From Halegenticoccus soli (lineage in GTDB: Archaea; Halobacteriota; Halobacteria; Halobacteriales; Haloferacaceae), in NCBI RefSeq assembly GCF_002844195.1, contig NZ_PEND01000002.1:124001-188000 (forward strand): a DNA stretch of 64,000 bases, written 5' to 3'. The translations under genes were made by a program, and so were the position numbers. The notes under the pieces are model-generated. The model saw nothing but the letters and a program-made list of their open reading frames with translations, was not told the origin of the DNA and made no database searches. Shown piece by piece: positions 25,635-34,173 of this stretch; the first letter of the stretch is position 1, and each line of letters opens with the position of its first letter.

Positions 25635-26102
25635 ATGCCGGACTGTCCACTGGCCGACGAGTGCCCGAGTTTCTCAGAACGCATTCCGGGGATGGGGTGT
25701 CGACACTACGGCGACCGAGGCGGCGCCGAGTGGTGCAACCACTACAACATGCCCATCTACGAGCTGAAGCAGCAGCCGGTCACCCCCGGCGAGGAGGTCG
25801 TCGTCGAGGTGACCGACATCCACGAGAGCGGCGCGGGGGTCGGCCGGACGGAGGACGGCTTCATCGTCATGGTCGACGGCGTGCTCCCCGACGCCCGGGC
25901 GCTCGTGAAGATCACGCAGGTCAAGTCGAACCACGCCCGCGCCGAGGAGATCGAGCGCCTGCCGATGGAGGGAGAGGAAGAGGGCGAGGCGGAAGCGGAG
26001 ATCGGCGAGAGCCGGGACGCCGACGAGTCCGAGTCCGAGGAAACGGACGGCCCGACCCGTCCGACGGCGCTCGGGAGCCGGGACAACTTCTGGGGCTCCT
26101 GA
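25635..26102 (+). CDS. TRAM-domain protein with N-terminal cysteine cluster
   Basis: A 155-residue protein. Residues 1-35 hold four cysteines (MPDCPLADEC, GMGCRHYG, WCNHYN), likely a small zinc site. Residues 50-110 are a TRAM domain (GEEVVVEVTDIHESGAGVGR, then GVLPDARALVKITQV), a beta-barrel that binds RNA; single-TRAM proteins in archaea act as RNA chaperones. The C-terminal 45 residues are acidic and probably disordered. Confidence 0.85.
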   Translation: MPDCPLADECPSFSERIPGMGCRHYGDRGGAEWCNHYNMPIYELKQQPVTPGEEVVVEVTDIHESGAGVGRTEDGFIVMVDGVLPDARALVKITQVKSNHARAEEIERLPMEGEEEGEAEAEIGESRDADESESEETDGPTRPTALGSRDNFWGS

Positions 26103-26139
26103 GCCGGCGCGCCGACAGCCGCGGAACCGGCCGTGGACA

Positions 26140-26160
26140 GCGGATTCTGTAGGATTTTTG
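26140..26160 (+). terminator. T-run terminator after the TRAM gene
   Basis: TTTTT at 26155-26159 follows the TRAM stop by about 50 bases and precedes the Tfx gene. Confidence 0.4.
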
Positions 26161-26183
26161 CGACCCGAGTGTCTAGCGGGGGT

Positions 26184-26654
26184 ATGGACGACGCCCCGGA
26201 CGTGGACGCGAACGCGCTGCTCGAGGGGGCGGGCTTCGACCCCGAGCGGAGCGTCCTGACGCGACGACAGGCCGAGGTGCTGGCGCTGCGCGAGCGCGGC
26301 GTCCGCCAGACGACCATCGCTGACCTCCTCGGAACCTCGCGCGCGAACGTGTCGAGCATCGAGGCGAGCGCCCGGGCCAACGTCGAGAAGGCCCGCGAGA
26401 CCGTCGCGTTCGCCGAGGCGCTCACCGCGCCCGTCGGCGTCGAGGTGGAGGCCGGAACGGACCTCTACGACGTGCCGAAGCTGGTGTACGACGCCTGCGA
26501 CGAGGCCGGCGTGAAGGTCAACCACACCGCGCCGGACCTGATGAAGCTCGTGAGCGACGCCGCCGGCGACGCGGTCCGCGGGCGCGAGGTGCGCGAACCG
26601 CTGCTCGTCGGCGTCACGAGCGAGGGGACGGTTCGCGTGCGGCGATCCGGATAG
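26184..26654 (+). CDS. Tfx-family DNA-binding protein
   Basis: A 156-residue protein with an N-terminal helix-turn-helix of the Tfx family (LTRRQAEVLALRERGVRQ, then IADLLGTSRANVSSIEASA, about residues 25-62). Tfx was first described as an activator for formylmethanofuran dehydrogenase genes in a methanogen; the haloarchaeal role is unknown. The C-terminal half (from VGVEVEAGTDLYDVP) may be a ligand or dimer domain. It is transcribed alone; the ATG at 26184 is the family-like start. Confidence 0.87.
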   Translation: MDDAPDVDANALLEGAGFDPERSVLTRRQAEVLALRERGVRQTTIADLLGTSRANVSSIEASARANVEKARETVAFAEALTAPVGVEVEAGTDLYDVPKLVYDACDEAGVKVNHTAPDLMKLVSDAAGDAVRGREVREPLLVGVTSEGTVRVRRSG

Positions 26655-26765
26655 CCGCCGACCGTCCGAAGGACTTCCGGCGCGTCGGGCTGCTGTCTTC
26701 GGTCGACGGTCGTGAGGGGCGTAATCTGGACCCACTTGATTATCCGGGCCGACGAATAGACGGGT

Positions 26766-27011
26766 ATGAGCGACAAAACGATCGCCGAGGAATCGCTGTC
26801 CCGGGAAGAAGTAGCGGACCGCCTGGAATCGCTCGCGAACCAGTTCCGCGGGGAGCACGACGCAGACGTCGCGGTGGGAAACAAGACGGTACGGCTCTCG
26901 CCGCCGTCGACGATCGAGTACGCGATCACGGTCGAAGAGCGGAGCTCGATGCTCGGCGGCAGGAAGGAGGCGATCGGTATCAAGATGAACTGGAAGCCCG
27001 CCGACGAGTGA
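26766..27011 (+). CDS. Amphi-Trp domain protein
   Basis: An 81-residue protein fitting the amphi-Trp family: an amphipathic helix with leucines (SREEVADRLESLANQF), three short strands (DVAVGNKTVRLSPP, TIEYAITVEER) and a final tryptophan strand (GIKMNWKPADE). These small proteins are common in haloarchaea; activity unknown. Confidence 0.8.
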   Translation: MSDKTIAEESLSREEVADRLESLANQFRGEHDADVAVGNKTVRLSPPSTIEYAITVEERSSMLGGRKEAIGIKMNWKPADE

Positions 27012-27356
27012 GCGGCCTCGGGGAGCGGGGTATTCCGTCCGGCGAGGTTCCCTTCCGATCGCCCGCCGCCCGTCCAGCGATTAGCCCCCGCCCGTCCACC
27101 GGTCGCCCGCCGATCGCCCGCCGATCGCCCGGTTTCGGAAGTTCCGGAAACCACTCTGATTCGATTATAGGCGTCGGGGTAAAATATCCGTTTGCGATGT
27201 CGACGAGTAAAATCGAAAACGGATCGAACGACGAACGCCGCGGCGCGCCCGCGCCGACGCTGGTAGCGGGACGGACCGCCCCCCGGCGCGGACGGATTTC
27301 TCCCGCGCTCTGCGGCGCACAGCCGAACGTCCGCGGTCGGTTCGTCGGGAGGCCCG
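27012..27356. other. 345-base region without a convincing gene
   Basis: It contains short tandem repeats (an 11-base TCGCCCGCCGA unit at 27103-27130) and an A+T-rich patch with a TATA-like TAAAATATCC (27180-27189). A frame from 27197 runs into the next gene but has a basic, low-information composition, so I do not call it. The TATA-like patch is about 170 bases before the next gene, so a long leader or a small RNA is possible. Confidence 0.45.
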
Positions 27357-27581
27357 ATGGCTGAGACGGACGCCGGGCTTCGGGCCGCCGTCACGCTCGT
27401 GCTGGTGGCGGTGTGGGCGTCGCTCGTCGTCGGCGTGGCGTTCGGCTACGCCTCCAACGCCCCGTTTCTGGTTCCGATAACGGCGCTCGTGTTCCTGATC
27501 GTCCGCCGCATGTGGAGAATCGACGCGCGGGGGCTGCTCGGCGGCCTCGTCGGCGGCGCGATCCGAGAGCGTCGCCGGTGA
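27357..27581 (+). CDS. Small two-helix membrane protein
   Basis: A 74-residue protein with two hydrophobic segments (about residues 9-29 and 35-50) and a basic cytoplasmic tail (RRMWRIDARG...RERRR). No motif is recognised. It is on the same strand as the DUF2270 gene 70 bases downstream, which has its own TATA-like GTTTTACC. Confidence 0.65.
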   Translation: MAETDAGLRAAVTLVLVAVWASLVVGVAFGYASNAPFLVPITALVFLIVRRMWRIDARGLLGGLVGGAIRERRR

Positions 27582-27651
27582 CACCGCCGTCGGCCCGACC
27601 GAGAGCTCGACGAGCGACTGGGTTTTACCGGAGCATGTCGAACGCTACCGT

Positions 27652-28365
27652 ATGTCACGAGATGCCCCCTCGGACTTCGATCCCGAACGGCGCGAGGCCC
27701 GGGAAGTCGCCGCCGAGGCGGCTACGGACCGCTCGGAGTTCCTCTCGCTGATGCCGCACTACTACCGCGGCGAGGTCTCGCAGATGTCGACGCGGCTGGA
27801 CCGCCTCGACCTCTCCGTCGACTGGGCGATCGCCGTCATCGCGGCGGTGTTCGCGCTCTCGTTTCAGAGCGCCGAGAGCCCGCCCTATTTCCTGCTCATC
27901 GGGATGCTGGCGGCGACCATGTTCCTGCTCTTCGACGTCCGCCGGTATCGGACGTACGACGCGGCCCGGTCGCGGGTCCGGATGATCGAGGAGAACGTCT
28001 TCGCGAACGTGTTCAGCCCCGGCGAGCCCACCCTCCGAAACTGGCGGGACGAGATCGCGGACGACCTCCGGAAGCCGACGCTGAAGGTCTCGTTCCGGGA
28101 GGCGCTGTCGCGCCGGCTCAAGCGGGTGTACTTCCCGCTGTTCTCCGTCCTGCTCGTCGCGTGGATCTTCCGGATCACGGCGTTCGTCCCCGGCGAGGAC
28201 TGGCGCGAGACCGCCGCCGTCTCGGACGTCCCCGGCGTCGTCGTGGTGGCCCTCGTCGGCCTGTTCTACCTCGTCGCGCTCGTCCTCACGTACTGGCCGA
28301 CGCCGCGGCGGGCCAAGGGCGAGTTTCACGGCGCGGAGGTCGGCGAGTGGAAGACGGACAAGTGA
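27652..28365 (+). CDS. DUF2270 membrane protein
   Basis: A 237-residue protein with the DUF2270 signatures: FLSLMPHYYRGEVSQMSTRLDRLD before the first helix pair, and RNWRDEIADDLRKP between helix pairs. About four membrane helices are visible (residues 60-77, 83-100, 155-172, 198-217). The family is widespread in haloarchaea with no assigned activity. It ends 16 bases before the convergent sugar nucleotidyltransferase. Confidence 0.85.
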   Translation: MSRDAPSDFDPERREAREVAAEAATDRSEFLSLMPHYYRGEVSQMSTRLDRLDLSVDWAIAVIAAVFALSFQSAESPPYFLLIGMLAATMFLLFDVRRYRTYDAARSRVRMIEENVFANVFSPGEPTLRNWRDEIADDLRKPTLKVSFREALSRRLKRVYFPLFSVLLVAWIFRITAFVPGEDWRETAAVSDVPGVVVVALVGLFYLVALVLTYWPTPRRAKGEFHGAEVGEWKTDK

Positions 28366-28381
28366 ACCGGCGTCCGCCCCG

Positions 28382-29389
28382 TCAGAACCGCTCTTCCTCC
28401 TTCAGCGCGGCGACGACCTCCCGGACGCGCTGAGCCTCGGCTTTCGGAACGACGAGCACGCGGTCGTCCCAGGCGATGACGGCCAGCCCCTCGACGCCGA
28501 CGAGCGAGACGTGCTTGTCGTCGCTGGCGATCACGTTCCCCGACGCGTCGACCGCCAGCGCGTCGCCGAGCGCGACGTTGCCGGCCGAGTCGGGTTCGAG
28601 CGTCCGTTCGAGCGCGTCCCACGACCCCAGGTCGTCCCACGCGAAGTCGGCGGGGACGACGGCGGCGTCCGCCGCGCGTTCCATCACCGCGTAGTCCACG
28701 CTGACGGGGTCGACGGCGCCGAAGCCTGCCTCCGGATCGCCCGATTCGAGCGCCTCGACCAGCGGCGCGAGCGGGGAGTCGCGGGCCGCCCCCAGCAGCG
28801 CCTCCGGCGTCCACGCGAAGATCCCGGCGTTCCACAGGTAGCCCGCCTCGACGTACCGCGCGGCGGTCTCCGCGTCCGGCTTCTCGTGGAAGCCGGCGAG
28901 TTCGAAGTGGTCCCCGCGGTCTGCGCCCGGCTCGACGTAGCCGTAGCCGGTGTCGGGGCGGGTCGGTTCGACGCCGAACGTCACGAGCGACCCGGCGTCG
29001 GCCGCGACCCGTGCGCCCGTCCGCGCCGTCGCCTCGAAGGCGGCGTCGCCCGCCACGTGGTGGTCGCTCGGCAGCGCCAGGACGACGCAGTCGCCGACGA
29101 CCTCCCGAATGCGGTGCGTCGCGTAGACGAGCGCCGGCCCCGTATCCTTCGCCTCGGGCTCGACGATCACGGTCGCGTCGGGCGCGTGTTCGGGCACCTC
29201 CGGAGCGAACGCCTCGCGGGTCGAGACGAACGTCTCGTCGGCGAACGACGCGCGCTCGGCTGTCCGCGCGAGCAGCGACTCGCCGCCGGAGAGGGGGAGG
29301 AACTGCTTCGGACGGTCGCTCCGGCTTGCCGGGTACAGTCGGGTGCCGGTGCCGCCGGCGAGCACGAGCGCGACGAGCGGTCTGTCCAT
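28382..29389 (-). CDS. Mannose-1-phosphate guanylyltransferase-type nucleotidyltransferase
   Basis: A 335-residue enzyme with the nucleotide-binding signature LAGGTGTRLYPASRSDRPKQF at the N-terminus, FHEKPD near residue 170, YLWNAGIFAW near 188 and DDLGSWDALE near 250. These match GDP-mannose pyrophosphorylase (ManC-type), which makes GDP-mannose for surface glycans. It lacks the C-terminal isomerase domain found in bifunctional forms. The ATG at 29389 is preferred over one 24 bases upstream. Confidence 0.87.
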   Translation of the reverse strand: MDRPLVALVLAGGTGTRLYPASRSDRPKQFLPLSGGESLLARTAERASFADETFVSTREAFAPEVPEHAPDATVIVEPEAKDTGPALVYATHRIREVVGDCVVLALPSDHHVAGDAAFEATARTGARVAADAGSLVTFGVEPTRPDTGYGYVEPGADRGDHFELAGFHEKPDAETAARYVEAGYLWNAGIFAWTPEALLGAARDSPLAPLVEALESGDPEAGFGAVDPVSVDYAVMERAADAAVVPADFAWDDLGSWDALERTLEPDSAGNVALGDALAVDASGNVIASDDKHVSLVGVEGLAVIAWDDRVLVVPKAEAQRVREVVAALKEEERF

Positions 29390-29531
29390 GACGGCCCTTC
29401 CCGGCCGACCCACAAAAAACGGCGCTCCCGCCGGTTCGCTCCGCCGGTCGCGGTGGCGGGACCGCGTCGCGACGACGCCACCGCGCTATCCGCTTACGCG
29501 ACGGCCGGAGTACCGCGCTTTCGACGCCGGA

Positions 29532-29822
29532 CTACCACGTCTCGACGACGCCGTCGCGGACGTCCTCGACGCAGCCCCGGCAGTCCGGATGCTCCGGGTC
29601 GAAGCACGAGGGCCGCCCCTCGCCGTCGACTTCGACCGCCCGCTTTTCGGCGTAGCGTCGGCAGACGATCCGCGCGCGACCCTCGCCGTCCCGCGGCAGG
29701 TCGAACCCGTCCGCGCCGTCGGTCGCGGTCCGGCCCTCGCGGTACGCCTCGCGCGCCTCGGCGTATCGCCGGCCGGCCGAGCGGAACGTGGTCCGGATGA
29801 AGCGTTCGAGCCGCTCTTCCAT
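29532..29822 (-). CDS. Small basic-acidic protein with four C-terminal cysteines
   Basis: A 96-residue protein. The N-terminal half is a charged helix (MEERLERFIRTTFRSAGRRYAEAREAYREG); the C-terminal half has four cysteines (IVCRRY, PSCFDPEHPDCRGCVED), a probable zinc or iron-sulfur site. No homolog is recognised with certainty. It stands alone between the nucleotidyltransferase gene and the divergent rpa1 operon. Confidence 0.7.
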   Translation of the reverse strand: MEERLERFIRTTFRSAGRRYAEAREAYREGRTATDGADGFDLPRDGEGRARIVCRRYAEKRAVEVDGEGRPSCFDPEHPDCRGCVEDVRDGVVETW

Positions 29823-30038
29823 GGGTTCCGTTCTCGGCCGCCGCCCAAAGGTGCGTCGCCTCGGCGACCGCGCGCCGATCCACGTCCGAGACGCGCCGGC
29901 GCTCCGAACCCTCCGCCCCGCGAAACCTTCCGCCCACCCCGATTTTCTTCGCCGCCGACGAAGATCCGAGAAAAACCCTCCGACGGACGTCTGACGGCCG
30001 GCTCCGTCCGATTTCACTTTCACCCCGCTCGCGTAACT

Positions 30039-30046
30039 TTTTATAC
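30039..30046 (+). promoter_or_regulatory. TATA box for the rpa1 operon
   Basis: TTTATACC lies about 65 bases before the rpa1 ATG, implying a leader of about 40 bases. That leader contains GGAGG at 30091-30095, a ribosome-binding site 12 bases before the start, which is unusual here because most genes look leaderless. Confidence 0.6.
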
Positions 30047-30107
30047 CATCAGGCACCAACTGACGTACGCCTCTCGTCGAAAACCCAAGCGGAGGCAGTG
30101 AGACCAC

Positions 30108-31040
30108 ATGACAGCGTTGCGAACCCACGCAGAGGAGATTGCGGAACAGTTCTCGGACCACCTGGACGTAGACGCGGACGAGGTCGAAGAGCGGCTGGAC
30201 AACCTCGTCAACGAGTACAAGGTCCCCGTCGAGGAAGCGCGCCGGAGCGTCGTCAACAGCTACCTCGACGAGGCCGGCCTGGAGCGCGACGCCATCCGCG
30301 GCGGCGGAGGCGGCCAGGCGGCGAAGGTGGCCGACATCGACGAGGACGAACAGTGGGTCGACATCACGGCCAAGGTCGTCGACCTGTGGGAGCCCCGGAG
30401 CGACTCCATCTCGCAGGTCGGCCTGCTCGGCGACGAGTCGGGCACGATCAAGTTCGTCTCGTTCAAGACCTCCGAGCTCCCCGAGCTCGACGAAGGTTCG
30501 GTGTACCGGCTGGAGAACGTCGTCACCGACGAGTACCAGGGGCGGTACTCGGTGAAGCTCAACCGGACGACGACCATCACCGAACTCGACGAGGACATCG
30601 AGGTCGGCGACAACGCCGTCACGGTCGAGGGCGCGCTCGTCGACATCCAGAGCGGGAGCGGCCTCATCAAGCGCTGCCCCGAGGAGGGCTGCACGCGCGT
30701 CCTCCAGAACGGCCGGTGCTCGGAGCACGGCAGCGTCGAGGGCGAGTTCGACCTCCGGATCAAGGGCGTCCTCGACGACGGCAACGAGGTCCGCGAGGTC
30801 ATCTTCAACCGCGAGATGACCGAGGAACTCACCGGCGTCACCCTGGAGGAGGCCAAACAGCGGGCGATGGACGCGCTCGACACGACCATCGTCGCGGACG
30901 AGATGCGCGAGACGACCCTCGGTCGCTACTACAGCGTCACCGGGCCGACCCTCGGTCGGTACGTGCTCGCCAACGAGTTCGAACAGCTGAACGGACCGAC
31001 GAACGCCGAGGAAGTCCTCATCAAAGCGAGGTCGATGTAA
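30108..31040 (+). CDS. rpa1: Replication protein A, single-strand DNA-binding (RPA1-type)
   Basis: A 310-residue single-stranded DNA-binding protein. An N-terminal helical region (about 1-65) precedes an OB fold (EQWVDITAKVVDLWEP..VGLLGDESGTIKFVSF) near residues 80-120, a second OB-like region, and a zinc finger (RCPEEGCTRVLQNGRCSEHG near 188-207). This arrangement matches the haloarchaeal RPA that is expressed with an associated protein. The next gene starts at the base after its stop. It acts in replication and repair. Confidence 0.93.
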   Translation: MTALRTHAEEIAEQFSDHLDVDADEVEERLDNLVNEYKVPVEEARRSVVNSYLDEAGLERDAIRGGGGGQAAKVADIDEDEQWVDITAKVVDLWEPRSDSISQVGLLGDESGTIKFVSFKTSELPELDEGSVYRLENVVTDEYQGRYSVKLNRTTTITELDEDIEVGDNAVTVEGALVDIQSGSGLIKRCPEEGCTRVLQNGRCSEHGSVEGEFDLRIKGVLDDGNEVREVIFNREMTEELTGVTLEEAKQRAMDALDTTIVADEMRETTLGRYYSVTGPTLGRYVLANEFEQLNGPTNAEEVLIKARSM

Positions 31041-31634
31041 ATGAGCCAATCAGTTCCCTCCCGAGAAGTCGCCCGGCGCGTCTTCGCCCGCGAGTTCAAC
31101 GACGCCGGTTACACGTTCAAGGAATCCGAAGACGAGCGCGCGCCCGTCTACCTGCTGCTCCCCACCGGGGAGCGAGCCAACCGGGTGTTCCTCGTCGGCA
31201 CGCTCACCGAGAAGGAGGACGTGGGCGAGGACAGCGAGTACTGGCGCGGTCGCATCGTCGACCCGACCGGGACGTTCTTCGTCTACGCCGGGCAGTACCA
31301 GCCCGAGGCCGCGAGCGCCCTCCGCGACCTCGAACCGCCCGCGTACGTCGCCATCGTCGGCAAGCCGCGCACGTTCGAGACGGACGACGGGCAGATCAAC
31401 GTCTCGGTCCGCCCGGAGTCCATCACGACGGTCGACGCCGCGACGCGCGACCGCTGGGTCGTCGAAACGGCCGAGCGCACCCTCGATCGCGTCGCGGCGT
31501 TCGACGAGGAGGGTAACGAGTACGCTCGCATGGCCCGCGAGCGGTACGACCTCTCCGTCGACGCCTACAAGCAGGGTGCCATCGAGGCGCTCCAGAGTCT
31601 CGAGGAGACGGACGAACTCGCGGCGGAAGCCTGA
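31041..31634 (+). CDS. RPA-associated protein (COG3390 type)
   Basis: A 197-residue OB-fold protein starting directly after the rpa1 stop. It has RVFLVGTLTEKEDVGE..YWRGRIVDPTGTFFVYAGQYQP in the centre (about residues 50-90), as in the RPA-associated proteins of haloarchaea that are cotranscribed with their RPA and form a complex with it. The C-terminus is helical and acidic. The direct abutment implies coupled translation. Confidence 0.9.
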   Translation: MSQSVPSREVARRVFAREFNDAGYTFKESEDERAPVYLLLPTGERANRVFLVGTLTEKEDVGEDSEYWRGRIVDPTGTFFVYAGQYQPEAASALRDLEPPAYVAIVGKPRTFETDDGQINVSVRPESITTVDAATRDRWVVETAERTLDRVAAFDEEGNEYARMARERYDLSVDAYKQGAIEALQSLEETDELAAEA

Positions 31635-31644
31635 GACGGCGGCC

Positions 31645-31665
31645 GACGCGCGTCGCCGTTTTTCG
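31645..31665 (+). terminator. T-run terminator after the rpa1 operon
   Basis: A GC-rich GCGCGTCGCCG is followed by TTTTT (31659-31663), about 25 bases after the last stop of the operon. Confidence 0.45.
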
Positions 31666-31871
31666 CGGACCGGGGTCGAGGGCCAACGTCGCCCCGACGC
31701 CGACAGCGACTGCTGACGACGGAACGGCGCGATAGAACGCAGTAGAACACGAAACGGCGAACCGCTCGCAGACCGTCGCCCGCGCCGCGGGCGCACACGC
31801 GCTCGACGCAAAGTGCGCCCGGGTGTCACCAGCACCCAGACGCCGGGCATACCTGATCCACAAGCAGCCCA

Positions 31872-32105
31872 GTGAACGTTGATTGCGCTCTCCCACAAGA
31901 ACGTACCGAAAACGCGAACGAGATAACCGGCCCGCACGACGGCCGCGACAGCGACGGCCGCCTCGATCACCGCTACTGGCGGTGTGAGCGCTGCGGGCTC
32001 GAAAGCACCGATCCACGGCTCCGCGACGGCTGTTTCCGCTGCGAGTCGCCGTCGGCCGACTCAACGCGAAACGCCGCTCCCGACGCGCCCGACGATGCCG
32101 GGTGA
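31872..32105 (+). CDS. Small zinc-ribbon protein
   Basis: A 77-residue protein whose middle holds WRCERCGLESTDPRLRDGCFRC, two CxxC knuckles about 11 residues apart, a treble-clef or ribbon-type zinc site. The flanks are acidic and probably disordered. It overlaps the next small zinc-site gene by 11 bases, so the two probably form a unit. Function unknown. Confidence 0.62.
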   Translation: MNVDCALPQERTENANEITGPHDGRDSDGRLDHRYWRCERCGLESTDPRLRDGCFRCESPSADSTRNAAPDAPDDAG

Positions 32106-32418
32106 GCGAGCCTCCCCCAGCGGCGGCTGGCGCGAGGTAGCCGACGCGATGGGCGTCGACCCCGACGCGTGGTTCGAGGAGGATGCGGACGAGACGAAAG
32201 GACCGGACGGGACCGACGAGTCGGACGCGAAGGACGAGGCGGAGGAGGGACGCGGGACGGACGAAGGAGGTGAGACGGGCGGGACGGACGAGACGGACGA
32301 CGAAGACCGGCCTCGCTGTCCGGAGTGCGGCCGGTCGCCGGCGGCCGAGACCGAGGACCCGTACTGCCCGCGTCACCGCGACCGCGCCCGTCAGCCCGAC
32401 GGGCACCCCGCGGACTGA
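32095..32418 (+). CDS. Small acidic protein with C-terminal zinc site
   Basis: A 107-residue protein: a short N-terminal helix (GGWREVADAMGVDPDAWFEED), a Thr/Asp/Glu/Gly-rich linker (about residues 30-70), and a C-terminal zinc-type motif (RCPECG..DPYCPRHRDRAR). It starts inside the end of the preceding zinc-ribbon gene. I do not recognise a family; the alternative start upstream in the same frame adds only poor sequence. Confidence 0.62.
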   Translation: MPGERASPSGGWREVADAMGVDPDAWFEEDADETKGPDGTDESDAKDEAEEGRGTDEGGETGGTDETDDEDRPRCPECGRSPAAETEDPYCPRHRDRARQPDGHPAD

Positions 32419-32505
32419 CCCGACCGTCCACCGCCTGCGGGGTAGTGTAACTGCTACGAAAATCCGAAGCGGTCAGACGCGCCGCTCACGGCGAGGCCGG
32501 ACGCG

Positions 32506-34173
32506 TCACTCCAGCGCCTCGCCGAGCGCCGCCCGCGAACGCCGGTCGAGCGCGCCAGACGAGACGAGCGCCGCGACGGCTTCGATGTCCCGGTGGCTCG
32601 GCCGATCCTCGTCGAGCGCCGGAACGACCTCCCTGACTGCGTCGTAGATCGCCCGAGTTCCCGGGGCGTGCGAGAGCGCGGGGTCGACGAACTCCGCCGC
32701 CTGCGCGGCGCAGAGCAGCTCGACGGCGACGACCGTTCGGACGCGCTCCACGACCCGGCGAACGGCGAACGCCGAGGTCGCGCTCATGCTGACGTGATCC
32801 TCCTGGCCCCCGCTGACGGGCGTGTTGTCCGTCGACGGCCTGCCCTCCGAACGGCACTCGGCGAGCAGCGCCGCGGCGGTGTACTGCGGGATCATGTAGC
32901 CGGAGCGCAGGCCCCCTTCCGCCGTCAGAAACGGCGGCAGGTGCGGCTCCTGGAGGTTCGGGTTGAGCATGCGATCGACTCGCCGCTCGGCGACGGCCGC
33001 GAGATCCGTGAGTGCCCCCGCGACGTAGTCGAGCCGGAACGCGAGCGGCGCGCCGTGGAAGTTGCCGCCGGAGACGACCGCCGCCGTCTCGGTCCCGCTC
33101 GCGCGAGGGTCGACGTCCTCGCGCGGGAACACGAGCGGGTTGTCGGTCGCGCTGTTCAACTCGACCGCGACCGCCTCGCGCAGGTGCGCCACCGCGTCGC
33201 GCACCGCGCCGTGGACCTGCGGCAGACATCGGATCGAGTAGGCGTCCTGCACGCGGTCGCAGTTCCGGTGCGACTCGACGATCTCCGACCCCTCGGTCAG
33301 CCGCTTCACGTTCCGGGCGCTCGCCGCCTGCCCGGCGTGCGGGCGGACCGCCTGGATCGCCGGGTCGCAGGCGGCGGTCGTGCCCATCGTCACCTCCGTC
33401 GTGAGCGCGCCGGCGGCGTCGGCCGCGCGGAGCGCGCGCTCCACGTCGTGGACGGCGAGCGCCGCCAGCCCGACGGTGAGCTGCGTCCCGTTGATGAGCG
33501 CGAGGCCCTCCTTGGCCGCGAGCGCGAGGGGCTCCAGCCCAGCCGCGGCCAGGGCCTCGTTCCCCGGCAGGCGCTCGACCCCGTCGCGGCGCTCACCCTC
33601 ATCGAGGTCTCGACCCGGCGGACGCTCGCCGTCGGAGGCGCTTTTGAGCCCCCGTTCGACGTCCGCCTCGCCCTCGCCGATCAGGACGAGCGACAGGTGC
33701 GCGAGCGGGGCGAGGTCGCCGCTCGCGCCGAGGCTCCCGCGGGATTTGACGACGGGGTGGATCCCCTCGTTGAGCATCGTCACTAGGTGGTCGACGACGA
33801 CCTCGCGGACGCCCGAGTACCCCTTCGCGAGCGCGTTGACGCGGGTGAGCGCGAGCGCGCGAACCTCCTCGGTCGAGAGTTCGCGCCCGGCTCCGGCGGC
33901 GTGGCTCCGGAGGAGGTTCTGCTGGAGTTCGTTGATCCGCTCGCGCGGGATCCGCACGTCGACCAGCTCGCCGAAGCCCGTGTTGACGCCGTACACAGCT
34001 TCGTCGCTCTCGACGATCTCCTCGACCCGCGCCCGCGACTCGCGGACCGCCTCGCGCGCCTCCTCGTCGACGGCGACGGGCGCGCCGCGTCTGGCGACGG
34101 CGACGACCTCCTCGACGGTCAGCGACTCGCCGTCGAGGACGACCGCGTCGGCGTCCGTACCGGGTTCACCCAT
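32506..34173 (-). CDS. hutH: Histidine ammonia-lyase
   Basis: HutH deaminates L-histidine to urocanate, the first step of histidine degradation. The 555-residue protein has VYGVNTGFGEL near residue 58 and the self-cyclising Ala-Ser-Gly (MIO) triad in SRGSLGASGDLAPLAH near residue 150. It is about 45 residues longer than typical because of an acidic insertion after the MIO region (GEADVERGLKSASDGE and following). It is the last gene of the hut operon; its start overlaps the hutI end by 8 bases. Confidence 0.95.
   Translation of the reverse strand: MGEPGTDADAVVLDGESLTVEEVVAVARRGAPVAVDEEAREAVRESRARVEEIVESDEAVYGVNTGFGELVDVRIPRERINELQQNLLRSHAAGAGRELSTEEVRALALTRVNALAKGYSGVREVVVDHLVTMLNEGIHPVVKSRGSLGASGDLAPLAHLSLVLIGEGEADVERGLKSASDGERPPGRDLDEGERRDGVERLPGNEALAAAGLEPLALAAKEGLALINGTQLTVGLAALAVHDVERALRAADAAGALTTEVTMGTTAACDPAIQAVRPHAGQAASARNVKRLTEGSEIVESHRNCDRVQDAYSIRCLPQVHGAVRDAVAHLREAVAVELNSATDNPLVFPREDVDPRASGTETAAVVSGGNFHGAPLAFRLDYVAGALTDLAAVAERRVDRMLNPNLQEPHLPPFLTAEGGLRSGYMIPQYTAAALLAECRSEGRPSTDNTPVSGGQEDHVSMSATSAFAVRRVVERVRTVVAVELLCAAQAAEFVDPALSHAPGTRAIYDAVREVVPALDEDRPSHRDIEAVAALVSSGALDRRSRAALGEALE

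Noticed and set aside
27197-27364. 55-codon frame before the gene at 27357
   Set aside because: Basic, low-information sequence that overlaps the next gene start; the TATA-like patch is too close to its ATG.
28382-29389. Glucose-1-phosphate thymidylyltransferase as an alternative call
   Set aside because: The RPKQF and WNAGIFAW signatures fit the mannose-1-phosphate guanylyltransferase group better.
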